From Melitaea cinxia (lineage: Eukaryota > Arthropoda > Insecta > Lepidoptera > Nymphalidae), in the NCBI RefSeq assembly GCF_905220565.1, contig NC_059405.1, positions 15,888,081 to 15,952,080 of the forward strand: DNA of 64,000 nt, written 5' to 3'. Below, piece by piece: positions 12,711 through 23,393 of the stretch. Within the stretch, counting starts at the first letter, position 1; each line of letters opens with the position of its first letter. Below the pieces are notes generated by a model. It ran no database searches and had not been told where the DNA came from. It saw only the letters and a list, made by a program, of their open reading frames with translations. A program made the translations under genes and the position numbers.

Positions 12711-13195
12711 TAGGTCGTCGAACAAGCGTACGGCACCTAATAGTAAGCGATTACCGTAGCCTATAGACGCCTGAGTGCCTAGTGCGAGTTTTATTCACAG
12801 AAAAATGACAGAAACGCGTTTATACGTGAAGATTATTTTGTATGGGAATTTAAACAGTGAAGCCTAGATGATAAAGAATAGTATACGATACAATCGATAC
12901 AGCGTCATCTAGCGGTAAACGCGAGAACTAGGTTGAAATCCCAAATTTCCCATACAAAATGAAGTTAAAGTTTACGCCCGTTGTTGCGAGATGGATTAAA
13001 CAAAACTCGCACTAGGCACTCTGCAATACCAGAAGTATCGCAAGGGCGCTGCTGATCCTACCCCCAATTCCCCGCAATAACTCTGGTCATCTTACTCACT
13101 GATGATCTCCTGTAACGTCGCGGTACTTCCCCAGTTGGGCTACCCCAGATTTTGAACAGGGTATCCTGCTGTACCCTACCTCAGTTTAAAGAGCA
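12711..13195 (+). repeat. gtaagcgattaccgtagc-family repeat split by a MITE
   Basis: The left part ends at 12773 and the right part resumes at 13021 (ctgcaataccagaagtatcg). The insertion between them is the 247-bp MITE. Confidence 0.75.
12774..13020. mobile_element. MITE with 19-bp TIRs and 3-bp CTG target duplication
   Basis: The termini AGTGCCTAGTGCGAGTTTT and their reverse complement bound a 247-bp insert. CTG flanks both sides (12771-12773 and 13021-13023). Removing the insert restores the gacgcctgcaataccag sequence of the interrupted host repeat. Weaker inverted similarity extends inward, including ttttgtatgggaa on both sides. A 3-bp target duplication is compatible with PIF/Harbinger or CACTA-type transposases. 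No coding capacity. Confidence 0.85.
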
Positions 13196-13752
13196 GAGCT
13201 CTTATGTAAAATTATTATTCTTATATATTCCGCTCGTCGAAATCAAAGGATTACTCATAAACGAAAACTTGTTTATAGCAAATCTAATACTTCTTTTAAA
13301 AAGTGATTTTGTAAGGAATCCACTCGAAGACCATCAAACGTAATGGATTAAAAAGACAAGCCTTCAGGGTTCATCAAATCTAAAAATCTTATTAAATGAA
13401 AGGTCGCTCCAAGTCTTAAAGAGTACCTTCCGTGATGTTAATTATGAAGGCTCGTTGAAATTGAATTTTTCAATTAATTCATTAAACAGAAACACAGAAA
13501 AGGATTTATTTACTTTAAGAATAAAATTCTAATCTTTTATATATATATTGAATTGTTTTGAGTTTGTTAATTTTGTTTCCTGGTGTTTTTATATCAAATT
13601 TTTTTCTTCGTCTTATCGTAACTTGATTTTAATTTAAGATCAAAATACAGTTATAGGGAACGTACCCATACTACGTGACCCGTTTAGGGAGGGGGGGGGT
13701 CTTTAAAATGCCACACTGGGTCAAAGGTGCAGGGGGAGATTAGGTTTTTTTT

Positions 13753-14024
13753 ACAACTAGGTCGGAAAACAAGCGTACGGCTCACCTGATGGTAAGCGAT
13801 TACCACAGCTTATAGACGCCTGCCAAACCAGAAGCATCGCAAGCGCGTTGTCAACCCTTTCGCCAATTAGCCCCAGGAGTTCTGGTCATCTTACGTACCA
13901 GCAGAAACCCTATCGCTCGAAAGCAGTATTATTTAGCTGTGATCTTCTGTAAGGTCAAGGTATCACCCCAGTCAAGCTGCTCTAGATTTTGAACGGGAAA
14001 TTTCCTGTTGTGCTCTACCCCAGT
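13753..14024 (+). repeat. gtaagcgattaccgtagc-family repeat
   Basis: aacaagcgtacggctcacct to tgttgtgctctaccccagtg; full copy. Confidence 0.65.
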
Positions 14025-15182
14025 GAAGTGGTTATCGTCACGTACTCAATAATCTCTAGAAAAATCTCACGCCTTTTTTAGCTATATCCAAATATAGCGA
14101 TTTTTCAACTTACAAGTGGCAATACTGACGCGCGTATGAAAAGACGTCAGCTGATTAAAAACTGACAGTAGGTATACCGAGCAGTGAAGTTGCCAAATCC
14201 ATTTGCTACCGCGCACGTCACCTACGATGTGTCCGAGTGGATTCATATTTGGATCAAGTTCGTTCAAGATGATTGAGATGAACGCAAAATGTGAATAAAA
14301 GAAGAAAATATTTCGAATTTAGTAAATGAAATTCCTGTTACAATAGTACAAATTACGTAATAGAATTTTGAAATAAAGTTACTACAAAAACAAACTTAGT
14401 TAGAATTGCAAAATTAGTACAAATTCTGATCTGAATCATAAATTGAATATTCGAATTAGGCAACATTATTACCATCGCTTAGCTATCACAACTCAAGTAT
14501 ATTACGAAGCCCAAAAAACGATCAGTCAACTGAGTAACAACTGGGTCTATTTCCTTGAAAATAATACGCTGTATTATTCGCGCTCTATTTACTTAAATGA
14601 TGAGCTAAACTTCCCTCATCATGACACGTCGGTCCGAAATGCCTCAATAACGTCTCCCGAACGCTAGGCCAGTTATCCTGTTAGCGAGTAGGGTCAGCGC
14701 TTAATTAAGCCAGGCCCAGTTTATGTAATTTATCTTGCTTAAACCGTAACTGCTTTGATAGCTGGTGTAAACCTGGAATTAAAAATGTGAATTGTTTTTG
14801 TTATTTCATTAATTCTATTGTTGTTTTGTTTGAAAAAGGTCACTTAACTCTATGTTAATCTAACATTGCGATTATGTTTTAGGTAATTTTAATGCTTGTG
14901 TAATGTTCACTTAGCGCCAATTTAAATATATTTGATGTACTTTGGTACCAAACTATTGTGTGTAAAACAGGTCAACTTATTCTGTGTTAAATGTTTCGAC
15001 TTTGAATAATTTATACAATATGCTTAGTTTACTAATCTTTTATATAAATACAAATGAATGTTGCTAAGCGCATAACTCGAGCACGCGATAATTTGTTTTT
15101 CGTATGTTCCTCAAGGCCAACGGAAGGTTTTAATACTTACAGAAAAAATTAAATAAATAAATAAAATAAAATATCATTAACT
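14025..15182. other. Gene-free AT-rich stretch
   Basis: Short frames on both strands (14082-14267 and 14443-14667) lack recognisable domains. Nothing else delimited. Confidence 0.5.
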
Positions 15183-15217
15183 TTTGACAGAACGAAGTCT
15201 GTCCGGGCAGCTAGTTA
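15183..15217 (+). mobile_element. Helitron-like 3' end fragment
   Basis: cgaagtctgtccgggcagct followed by agt matches the 3' ends at 33.36 and 63.84 kb. Confidence 0.4.
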
Positions 15218-15317
15218 AAGTCTTAATCGTAATCGTAATTGTTAATCGTATAACTGAACTATAAAGTGATTTTTGTAAACGTTTTGATTACGATATCGAC
15301 CGAATCCGACGTCCGTT

Positions 15318-15440
15318 CTGATGTAGCGATGACAAACATTCTATTAACGCTGGCGGTTGCGGGTTGCGGGCTTGACTTCCGCTCGGATTTTGTATTTATA
15401 TTTGGACAAATATTTGTTTCTGGTCAAAACACCTTCTTGT
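15318..15440 (+). mobile_element. SINE family B, degenerate copy
   Basis: gttctgatgtagcgatgaca and ggcttgacttccgctcggat, decayed A- and B-box regions. Confidence 0.5.
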
Positions 15441-15450
15441 AAGATACCCC

Positions 15451-15665
15451 GACTAGCCCGTTGGCGCAGTTTGTAGTGTGACCCTGCTTTATGCTCCGAG
15501 GGTTGTGGGTTCGATTCCCACCCCGAGTCTAGGTGTAATATGAATATTTATATATGTGTTATTTATAAGTATGTTTATCGCAAAAAAAAAAATTAGCTAT
15601 ACGTTGTAGTAATAACTTGCTTACTTTAGGAACTGCATGTGTATTGTGTACATATTTATTTACTA
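15451..15665 (+). mobile_element. tRNA-derived SINE family A, copy
   Basis: gactagcccgttggcgcagt and gggttcgattcccaccccga, with a shortened tail. Confidence 0.75.
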
Positions 15666-16194
15666 AAAAAATATTTATTTAAAAAAAATCGATTGGTTAG
15701 CCTCGAAAAAGGCCCATCAATCCCAAATGACAGAGGAAATACATGGAATCTTTTTATTCGCCGAATTTCACGAATGATTCGATTCAGAAACGAAATCGTA
15801 TTCCCTGAGTTAGAGGATGTATAACATCGAAAGTAAATATACTTTAGTTCATGAGAACGTGAAAAAAAAAACGAACTCCAGCAGCTTTCCACAATTCGAT
15901 GAACTGCAACTACTCTGGACGATAAATGAAGCTCTCTTGTCACCATTGAAGAAATTAATATACTTTTTGCATTGAAGGCGCTTAAGAGAAATTACTTTAT
16001 AAGATTAATTGGGTAGGAAAGCATTAATGTCGAGTAAAGATTCTGCTCAAACTGACATTAAAAAGCTATATTTTTGCTATATTTGTATGAACATACTAAT
16101 TGCGGCATACATTCAGAAAATTAAATGAATATTTAAATTTTTATTGGAAGTAGATATTTGAAAAAAATAATAAATAAATAAATATCAAACGCTT

Positions 16195-16388
16195 CACACT
16201 CACCGCCCCCCCAATAGGATTTTCTCTTGTGTCGGGGGTCCGGAAACACACACAATACACAAGCACAAACGCCCAGACCACGACAAACATCTATATGGCC
16301 AATACAAATATCTGTCGTAAGCGGGGATCGAACCCGCGACCGCTAACGCAACAGTCAGTACAGTGACCGCTGCACCGACGCGTCGTCA
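16195..16388 (-). mobile_element. tRNA-derived SINE family B variant
   Basis: gcggggatcgaacccgcgac and gtgaccgctgcaccgacgcg. The body carries ggattttctcttgtgtcggg instead of the usual middle. Confidence 0.65.
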
Positions 16389-16488
16389 AATAAACTATAA
16401 AATATTTATTCCATAAGATAAATGGTCTAAGATAACTTGATAAACAGACAATATGAACTTACATTAGATTAATATAATTAATAAATAA

Positions 16489-16874
16489 TTAGTTTTTAAG
16501 TTGTGAATTGTAAATATGTATATGTATGTTCCTCGTGTCAGGGAAACAGCCTTAAAAGCGGAAGCCGCAGCGGAAAAATCTGAAACGACTAAACGGGACA
16601 AATATTCGTCACTAATTCCAAATTACATCTTTATGCCGTTTGCAGTCGAAACGCTTGGACCTTGGAGTAGCAGTGGTAAAAATGATTTAAATGAGATAAC
16701 TCTTCGCCTTATTGCCTCCATTGGTGACAAGAGGGCTGGTGCATTTTTTGCCCAAAGAATCAGCATAGCGATTCAACGGGGAAATGCTGCCAGCATTCTT
16801 GGCACGCACTTCAATTCCATACCAAAACTATCTGTAAATATTTAGTTCTTAACTTGTGAATTGTAAATATGTAT
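16489..16874 (+). mobile_element. Retroelement 3' fragment bounded by a 34-bp direct repeat
   Basis: The motif gtgaattgtaaatatgtata with its preceding ttagtt.ttaa stretch occurs before and after the 16516-16845 frame. Because the same motif follows the related minus-strand fragment near 59.03 kb, it is probably the 3' UTR of this family. The upstream copy would then be the end of a preceding tandem copy. Confidence 0.4.
16516..16845 (+). CDS. Retroelement-associated conserved domain relic
   Basis: An open frame of 109 codons with an Ala/Glu/Lys-rich start, then VETLGPW, GDKRAGAFFAQRISIAIQRG and NAASILGT. I associate this VETLGPW...QRISIAIQRGNAASILGT signature with C-terminal regions of retroelement-linked proteins common in invertebrate genomes; this is from memory and unverified. 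No other domain is fused to it. A roughly 34-bp direct repeat flanks the frame (16489-16522 and 16842-16874), the second after the stop. A related fragment lies on the minus strand at about 59.0-59.1 kb, which supports a repeat origin. Confidence 0.5.
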   Translation: MYMYVPRVRETALKAEAAAEKSETTKRDKYSSLIPNYIFMPFAVETLGPWSSSGKNDLNEITLRLIASIGDKRAGAFFAQRISIAIQRGNAASILGTHFNSIPKLSVNI

Positions 16875-17472
16875 AATGTTTAATAAACTATTGTTCTAAA
16901 TCAAAGAAAATATAAAATAAAAAAATATAAAAACAAATTGTAAATTTGACAATTAAAGAGACGTTATAAACCATGGTATCATGCGTATATACCGTCCTAT
17001 GAATAGTCTACAGCATAATTATACGTCTTCAGAAACAGATTATGATGTGACTAGCATCAAAACCAACAATGATCACTCATTTTTGACCACTAAAAAGCTC
17101 ATTAACATAAATTTAAAATGACTCATCAAGGAAAAATTTTATTGCGATTATATGATAGTAAATTTTCAACTACCCACGTTAATAATGCCCCCATCGTGAT
17201 GCTGAATCTAAAAAAAACATGGCAATGACCTACAACCTAGCATTCATTAAGTTTTTAAGGCTGGAAAATGTAAAGTTCAGGAACAATAGGTTGAAAGCAA
17301 TCCTAGGGGACAAAGGCGTGAACAATGAAGCTAATCCGCTACTGTTGGTGTGGCTAAGTGTAGGGGCTTTCGCGTTGAGAAAAGCGATTCGTAATTTAGC
17401 ACCTTGAAGGATAATAATATCGTGTCTTACTGTATATATGTAATCTTAAATCTGGCTTTTTTTTAACTTACA
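16875..17472. other. Gene-free stretch
   Basis: The frame 17219-17407 (+, 62 codons) is not recognised. Probably non-coding. Confidence 0.45.
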
Positions 17473-17706
17473 GCAGGAAATATATTCCTAGGATTGGAAA
17501 GCCCAACTCGCCGAAGATCGCAGAAAAATAATATCGTTCTCAAGTATTATTGCGTATCTGTGGGAATGGGAACTGAAGTAGTAAGAGTTCCGGAAGATAA
17601 TTGAGGATTGGGTCGGTAACACGCTTGCGATTCTTCTGGTGTTGGGTGCGTCTATAGCTATGACCACTTACCATCAGATAGCTCATACGCTTGTTTGCCA
17701 CCTTTT
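17473..17706 (-). repeat. gtaagcgattaccgtagc-family repeat, degenerate
   Basis: cagcaggaaatatattccta and cttctggtgttgggtgcgtc in reverse orientation. Confidence 0.55.
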
Positions 17707-18249
17707 TATTATTTAAAAAAAAAAGATTTCTGTGCTACATTTTTGCATTAGCGATTTCCACTTCCGCTGTCTCTCATAAACAGTTCGCTCCACATTGACT
17801 CGGAGTGATAAAATATAATCCCGTTTATGCAAATTCGATTCCACGCTGCGACTGTGTCCGCACTGAAATATGTTGTTTGACGTCACTTCCAGTTCATAAT
17901 GCGCTTCCTCTTAATGTTGTTATTGTTGAATTTATAATTTATTAGCTTTTGTCGACTTATACATTCAAAATACATATGTTTTTGTGGTAACGTGTGTAAT
18001 GGAGACGAGTTTTTAAACTTTCATAGTTTATTTATAATGAAACAACTTTTTTGTATTTTATCGCGGTTTATTAAGTTTTTTAGATGGCCGACTTTCGGAT
18101 ATGATCAAGGAAGGACTTTTATAGTCTAGTCGTACTATGAATCATTTTAGAATATATGTTTAGTCTAGTTAGTTTAGTTTAGTTAGTTTAGTGTCCGATG
18201 GCAATAGTGCCCAAATTTCGGAAACAAACACCACAATCAAATAAAAAAA

Positions 18250-18483
18250 CGAGTGTGCTTTAGACCACACGACTTAAGTAAAACTTCTGCATAATAGGCC
18301 TGCATTGTATCTTAGATATACGAAACGTATCTGGCTATGAGAAAAAGGGAGAAAGAAAATGTATTCTCGCTCCTCTCTCTCTTGCTCCGTTCGCTTCGCC
18401 TGATCATACTTTTCGTAACGCTCTGGTCACGCATCACCACTTACTCTCCAATTCAAGCGTGCGTAATGAAGTGTAACTTCAAA
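18250..18483 (+). mobile_element. GAAGTAAAACTT MITE, copy 3
   Basis: Preceded by gagtgtgctttagaccacac, as in other copies. Terminates in gaagtgtaacttc. An extra segment of about 45 bp (ctatgagaaaaagggagaaa) lies in the middle. Confidence 0.7.
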
Positions 18484-18536
18484 AAAAAAAAAAAAAATTA
18501 AATCAACACATACGTAGCGTTAAAATGTTTTACATA

Positions 18537-18800
18537 TACGCTCTGGTGTAGTACTGCGTGTGCCATGCGCGTAACATGGAACAACGGTTTGGATATATGT
18601 CCTTGTGGGTCTCTCCACCGTACCTCGGAGCATGTTAAGCTGTCGGACCGGTGGTACCATAAATACCGGATAGCGATCGTTACTCATAATAAGGACCATA
18701 TCCTCCAACCCGCAGTGGAGCAACCTGGTGGATTAAACTCCGAACCGTCTCCTATATGGAGAAAGAAGCCTATGCCCAGTTGTGGAATATTACAGGCTTA
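18537..18800 (+). mobile_element. SINE family B, copy lacking the B box
   Basis: cgctctggtgtagtactgcg at the head. The 3' half includes gatagcgatcgttactcata and agaagcctatgcccagttgt. Confidence 0.65.
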
Positions 18801-19394
18801 ATCGTGAAGGTATAAAAAGCAGAAATTTCTCATAATGATAGTGTTATAAAACAAAATAAGTACATTAAAACTACTAATATAAGATATATTTATTCTGTAT
18901 CTAGCATATTTTATAAAAAAAAAATGGTTATGATATGAATAACAATAAAATCAAAAATCCAGACATAGATATCAAAGTGAAGCGTGAAGCAGCCATATTA
19001 CAATTCGCGGCCGGCGTGTGCACCGCAAACGTAGCGTAGTTCTGCGGCTCGCTTCAGTAATTTCCTATCTATAGTATAAAATAATATTAAATGAGAATAT
19101 TATAAAGGGAAAAGTTAATTTATTACTTATACCACTATAAGGATATGAACATACACAACAATCAAAAGCAATAATAACTTAATTCAAATGGGATTCAAAA
19201 GCACATTCGAATCGTCATATTACAAATAAAATTATTAACTATGAATAAAAGTGAAACTATCACCGATTCAGAATGTAGATTCCGCAGAGAAAAATCAGCA
19301 AGAAATTCTGCAGCAGTTATTCTTTAAAAAAAACTGCAAAATATGTTTCATGGAATACAGCGTCAAAAGTCCACACACACATACACACAAAGAA

Positions 19395-19697
19395 CATCAT
19401 CATCATTACAGCCTATACAGTCCACTGCTGGACATAGGCCTCCACAAGTTCACGCCAAAAATAACGTGAAATCATGTGTTTTACCCATAGTCACCACGCT
19501 GGGCAGGCGGGTTGGTGACCGCAGCGTCTTCAGCGTCTTCGGCCTGTGCATTTCAAAGCCAGCAGTTGGTTGGCTATCCCGCCACCGGTCGGCTTTTAAG
19601 TTCCAAGGTGGTAGTGGAACTGTGTTATCCCTTAGTCGCCTCTTACGACACCCACGGGAAGAGAGGAAGTGGCTATATTCTTTACTACCGTAGCCAC
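19395..19697 (+). repeat. gtccactgctggacatagg-family repeat, copy
   Basis: catcatcatcattacagcct start, the signature core, caccacgctgggcaggcggg, ttagtcgcctcttacgacac, and the end accgtagccacac. Abundant in lepidopteran DNA; probably a retroelement 3' end or SINE-like unit. Confidence 0.7.
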
Positions 19698-19758
19698 ACA
19701 CTACATACAAAGAACATAGCTATGCAATAATGTTTTAATATATACACTTTAAAAAAAA

Positions 19759-19942
19759 ACGAGTGTGCTTTAGACCACACGACTGAAGTAAAACTTACGC
19801 AACGTAATTCTCTCTCTCTTTCTATCATCACTAACTTATATCTCCCTCTCAACTTCCGTTCGCCTCACCCGATCACGCTGTCAACGTAACGCATTCACCA
19901 GCACACTCCCCAAGTCAAGCGTGGCTAAAGAAGTTTTACTTC
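19759..19942 (+). mobile_element. GAAGTAAAACTT MITE, copy 4
   Basis: Complete, with gagtgtgctttagaccacac upstream and aagttttacttc at the end (19930-19941). Confidence 0.8.
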
Positions 19943-19944
19943 CC

Positions 19945-20160
19945 GGCTTTTATTCTCATGGTCGTACCTGGGTCGACCAACTGGACGTAGACAGGTGGGT
20001 CGCTCTAGGTACCGCTAGAGGGACATGGTTGAAGCAGACTTGAGTAAGATCCATGCCAATAATTGGCGGGAAATCGCGCAAGATCGTGCAAAGTGGAGAA
20101 ATCTTGTTTCGGAGGCCAAGACTCACTTCGGGTCACTGAGCCAGTTGAGTTAGTTAGTTA
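19945..20160 (+). pseudogene. Non-LTR retrotransposon ORF C-terminal relic
   Basis: The frame 20025-20153 reads NNWREIAQDRAKWRNLVSEA and ends after THFGSLSQLS. This matches the terminal AxDRxxWRxLvxEA motif commonly seen at the end of non-LTR retrotransposon ORF2 proteins. Upstream sequence is degenerate. Confidence 0.5.
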
Positions 20161-20606
20161 TTCTCATGGTGGTCTTCCGACTAACGCTCCACTTTGCGCG
20201 ATCCTTGGCATCGTTCTCGGTTTGGCTCTTAGATCTAAATAAAATGTGTATGTATTCCTCTAAATCACGCTTGGTCAGCTTTTTCATTCTTTAAGTCGAT
20301 TCATTCATAACATATTGTTACGATGCTCTAATATTTTTTTATTGTTGTATCAGAATCACAAAAGCGATAGAGGCCATTATAGCTTCAATAGATACGCAAT
20401 TTCATTCAATTTTTATCTGAAGCGATTCAGAAATACATAATTGGTAAACTTTTTTAGTTACGTTATATTTAAGTTCATCAAGCCCTCATATTTATGTTGT
20501 GTTCACAAAACGTATGATTAACTACTTTCCGCTCATGGCTTCGCCCGGGATGGATTACTCGATTTTGGCTATTACGTTTTCTCCCTTAATTTTGCTTTTC
20601 TATAAA

Positions 20607-20902
20607 ACTAAGTAGGCAAACAAGCGTACGAGTCACTTGATGGTAAGCGATTACCGTAGCCTAGCGCCTGCAAGACCAGAAACATCGCAAGCGCGTTGCC
20701 AACTTAACCCCCAATTCCCCCAGGCGCCTATCCCAAGAGCTCTGGTTACTTTACTCACCACAGGAACACAACACTGCTTGAAAGCAGTATTATTTAGCTT
20801 TGATCTTCTGTAAGGTCAAGGTACTTCCCCAGTAGGGCTGCTCTATATTTTGAGCAGGAAATTTCCTACTTTGCCCTACCTCAGTTACTATCAGTAAGAA
20901 GA
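20607..20902 (+). repeat. gtaagcgattaccgtagc-family repeat
   Basis: caaacaagcgtacgagtcac through gaaagcagtattatttagct and actttgccctacctcagtta. Confidence 0.65.
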
Positions 20903-21138
20903 CCGCCTATGCACTATTATGGAAGATTGTTACTTTTTTTAAATGTAGCGTTAAGTGTCTAATAAGGTATTAAATATATAAATGACACGTAACGGGTCAC
21001 AAATAATCAAATAAATAAAAGTTAAAACTCAAACAGTTTCCCGTAAAATGAACGTGTTTAATATGTACGATTTTATTTTTGTGTTACCCACACATTAGGG
21101 ATTCTAAACATTTTTTGAATATCATATCAAAAATTGAC

Positions 21139-21210
21139 CGCTCCAGCGGGATTCGAACCCGCGTCTCCGACTGACCGTGTCGGCGCTCTAGCCAATTAAG
21201 CTATGGAACG
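21139..21210 (-). tRNA. tRNA-like sequence (probably SINE-derived or a pseudo-tRNA)
   Basis: The acceptor stem CGTTCCA/TGGAGCG is fully paired. The D arm (TAGCTTAATTGGCTAGAGC), anticodon stem CCGAC/GTCGG and T arm GCGGG-TTCGAAT-CCCGC are intact. The 7-base anticodon loop is ACGGTCA, so position 33 is C instead of the near-universal U and the nominal anticodon is GGT. That and its place in a palindrome argue against a normal functional tRNA. Confidence 0.45.
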
Positions 21211-21367
21211 ATGTACCCGCTAGAGCGAAATTTTTGATATGATGATTTTTATTTTATGATATATTAGTTACGGGTCTCTGTAAAGAACTCACTATAGATG
21301 GCGCCACGGTTCGCTTAAACCGAAAATAAAAATCATCATATCAAAAATTTCGCTCTAGCGGGTACAT

Positions 21368-21439
21368 CGTTCCATAGCTTAATTGGCTAGAGCGCCGACA
21401 CGGTCAGTCGGAGACGCGGGTTCGAATCCCGCTGGAGTG
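21368..21439 (+). tRNA. tRNA-like sequence, second arm of the palindrome
   Basis: Reverse-complement partner of the copy at 21139-21210, with one change in the 3' acceptor strand (TGGAGTG) that leaves a G-U pair. Same atypical anticodon loop ACGGTCA. Internal A- and B-box promoters look intact, so it could still be transcribed by RNA polymerase III. Confidence 0.45.
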
Positions 21440-21779
21440 GTCAATTTTTGATATATTCAAAAATGTTCAAAAATGAACGTGTTTATTTAGCGTTTTTAAT
21501 TTTCAAACCTACGGTGACCCTTCAAAACTACAGTAAACCCTTTCACAGAGGATATGTTAAGAAGATCCGGATTTCCGCGCCCTCAGCGTCACGACCATGG
21601 AGGCCCTTAATTTTAATCATCTTTCTATTTACTTTAATTAAAGGGTTTTTGTTTTTGCTTTTATGAAATATAATGCGTTCTAACACCCAATTAATTTGTT
21701 ACTTATACAAAAGAAAACCTTTTGCCTTTACTACACGCAACTAATATAACAGTAGTCAGGTGGGTAGTCAAAATAAATA

Positions 21780-21985
21780 ATCAATCAAAAATGCATTATT
21801 AGGGATTGCTCGTAAAGTACTCATGAAATCTGGACCAAATTTAAATGGGAGTATATGACAAGTATCAGCATTTCGATAAAAAAATAAGTATCAGATTCAG
21901 TACACTCCTAATAAATAGTGAGATAATTAATACACATTTAAAATAATACCGTCGAATTGTAAACCTCCTTCTTTTATAAGAAGAA
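21780..21985 (+). mobile_element. AACCGACTTC-family fragment, strongly decayed
   Basis: Short similarities in family order: aaatttaaatgggagtatat, and a gtcgaattgtaaacctcctt end. Confidence 0.35.
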
Positions 21986-22179
21986 AATTAAACAAAATTA
22001 TTATTATCTGTACTAATATTATTATAAAGAAGTAAAGTTTCTTAGTTGATTTGTAGGGGGTAATTTTCGCAAATACTGATCCGATCATGAAAATTCTTTC
22101 ATTGACAAAAAGCTACACTATTCAGGAGTGATATATGCTATATTTTATTTTTATCGAACAAAAAATTCAGTAAAAATAA

Positions 22180-22730
22180 TTGTGTTTGCTCGCAAACGAA
22201 AAAAAAAAACCGACTTCAACTACATCGACGAGTAATACAACGTAGATCGACGAAAAAATAGTCAAGTAACAACGCGTTATCAAAGATTACTCAAAAAGTA
22301 ATTATCAGATCTCAATAAAACTTTTAAGTGACCACATGACAAACATCAGCTTTCGATTAAATTAAAAATTATTAAAATCGGTACACCCAGTAAAAAGTTA
22401 TTGCGGATTTTTAAGAGTTTCCCTCGATTTCTCTGGGATCCCATCATCAGATCCTGGTTTATGCGGTATTAAGTTATGCGGTATAATACAGCGTAGGTCG
22501 ACGTAAAAAGCGTCAAGTAAAAACGCATTATTAGATATAACTCAAAAAGTAGTTGTTAAAATAAATCAAATAAATTTAAATGGGACCAATTGATACACAC
22601 CACCTTACGATTAAAAAAAAAATTGTCGAAATCGGTCCACATGGTCAAAAGTTCTGATGTAACATACATTAAAAAAAAATACAGTCGAATTGAGAACCTC
22701 CTCCTTTTTTGGAAGTCGGTTAAAAATAAT
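22180..22730 (+). mobile_element. AACCGACTTC-family element, copy 4 (near full length)
   Basis: Starts with tttgctcgcaaacgaaaa and aaccgacttc (22208), and ends with gaagtcggtt (22712-22721). Contains both related internal half-units (acgtagatcgacgaaaaaat and gcgtaggtcgacgtaaaaag). Confidence 0.85.
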
Positions 22731-22841
22731 AGTATATGTAAATCAAGTCGGAGTAATACGAGCGAGATGAAAACTTTACTATATATTTGCACCACAAAAA
22801 TAATTAACGCCCAACGAAGTGGGCACGGGTGTGGCTAGTTC

Positions 22842-23052
22842 AATATTAAAAAAGAAAGTTCACGACTAAAAAAAATCTCTGAAACGGCTGGGCCCATTTC
22901 GACGGGAATTTTATTGGCAGATAGCTGAAGTAACAAGGAGTAACTTAGGCTACTTTTATTTTAAAAATTTATTTATTTTATAACTCTGAGAACTGAACAA
23001 AAACTTTTTTCGTTAAATTCCACGCGGACGCAGTCGCGGGCACAACTAGTTG
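22842..23052 (+). repeat. Interspersed repeat with gtcgcgggcacaactagt end
   Basis: Contains tctgaaacggctgggcccat and acgcggacgcagtcgcgggc. The copy at 48.73 kb is its reverse complement in layout. Confidence 0.45.
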
Positions 23053-23149
23053 ATTTAATATATTTTTATGCATAATTAAAAAAAATTAGCATTCAGTACT
23101 CCTTCTAAACTGTAAGTGTACGAAATTTCATACTACTCCGTCCGCGCAA

Positions 23150-23393
23150 TTGTTACCTCAGAACTTTTTACTAGGTTGAACGATTTCGTTCGTTTTCGTT
23201 GATTTTTTTTTAATCGAGAGATCGTGCGTGTCATATGGTCTCATTTTAATTTAATTCAGATCTGACATGTACTTTTCCAGCTATATCTAATAACACGTAT
23301 TTACTTGACTATTTTTTCGTCTACCTACGTTTTACTGATACTTGTCGATGTAATTGAAGTCTGCTTTTTTTGTTCGCTAGCCAACACAATAAT
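23150..23393 (-). mobile_element. AACCGACTTC-family element, copy 5 (degenerate)
   Basis: Retains the ttttttcgtctacctacgtt and gtcgatgtaattgaagtc blocks. The terminus has decayed to gaagtctgctt. Confidence 0.55.

Larger units (their letters stand above)
21110..21468. repeat. Large palindrome with tRNA-like sequences in both arms
   Basis: Arms of about 146 bp (21110-21255 and 21323-21468) are near-perfect reverse complements around a 67-bp spacer. Each arm contains a 72-nt cloverleaf-capable sequence. The outer edges end in AT-rich ttgatat sequences. Confidence 0.9.

Noticed and set aside
21139..21439. A pair of genuine tRNA genes
   Set aside because: The stems are good, but the loop lacks U33 and both copies are embedded in one palindrome with matching flanks, so a repeat origin is more likely.
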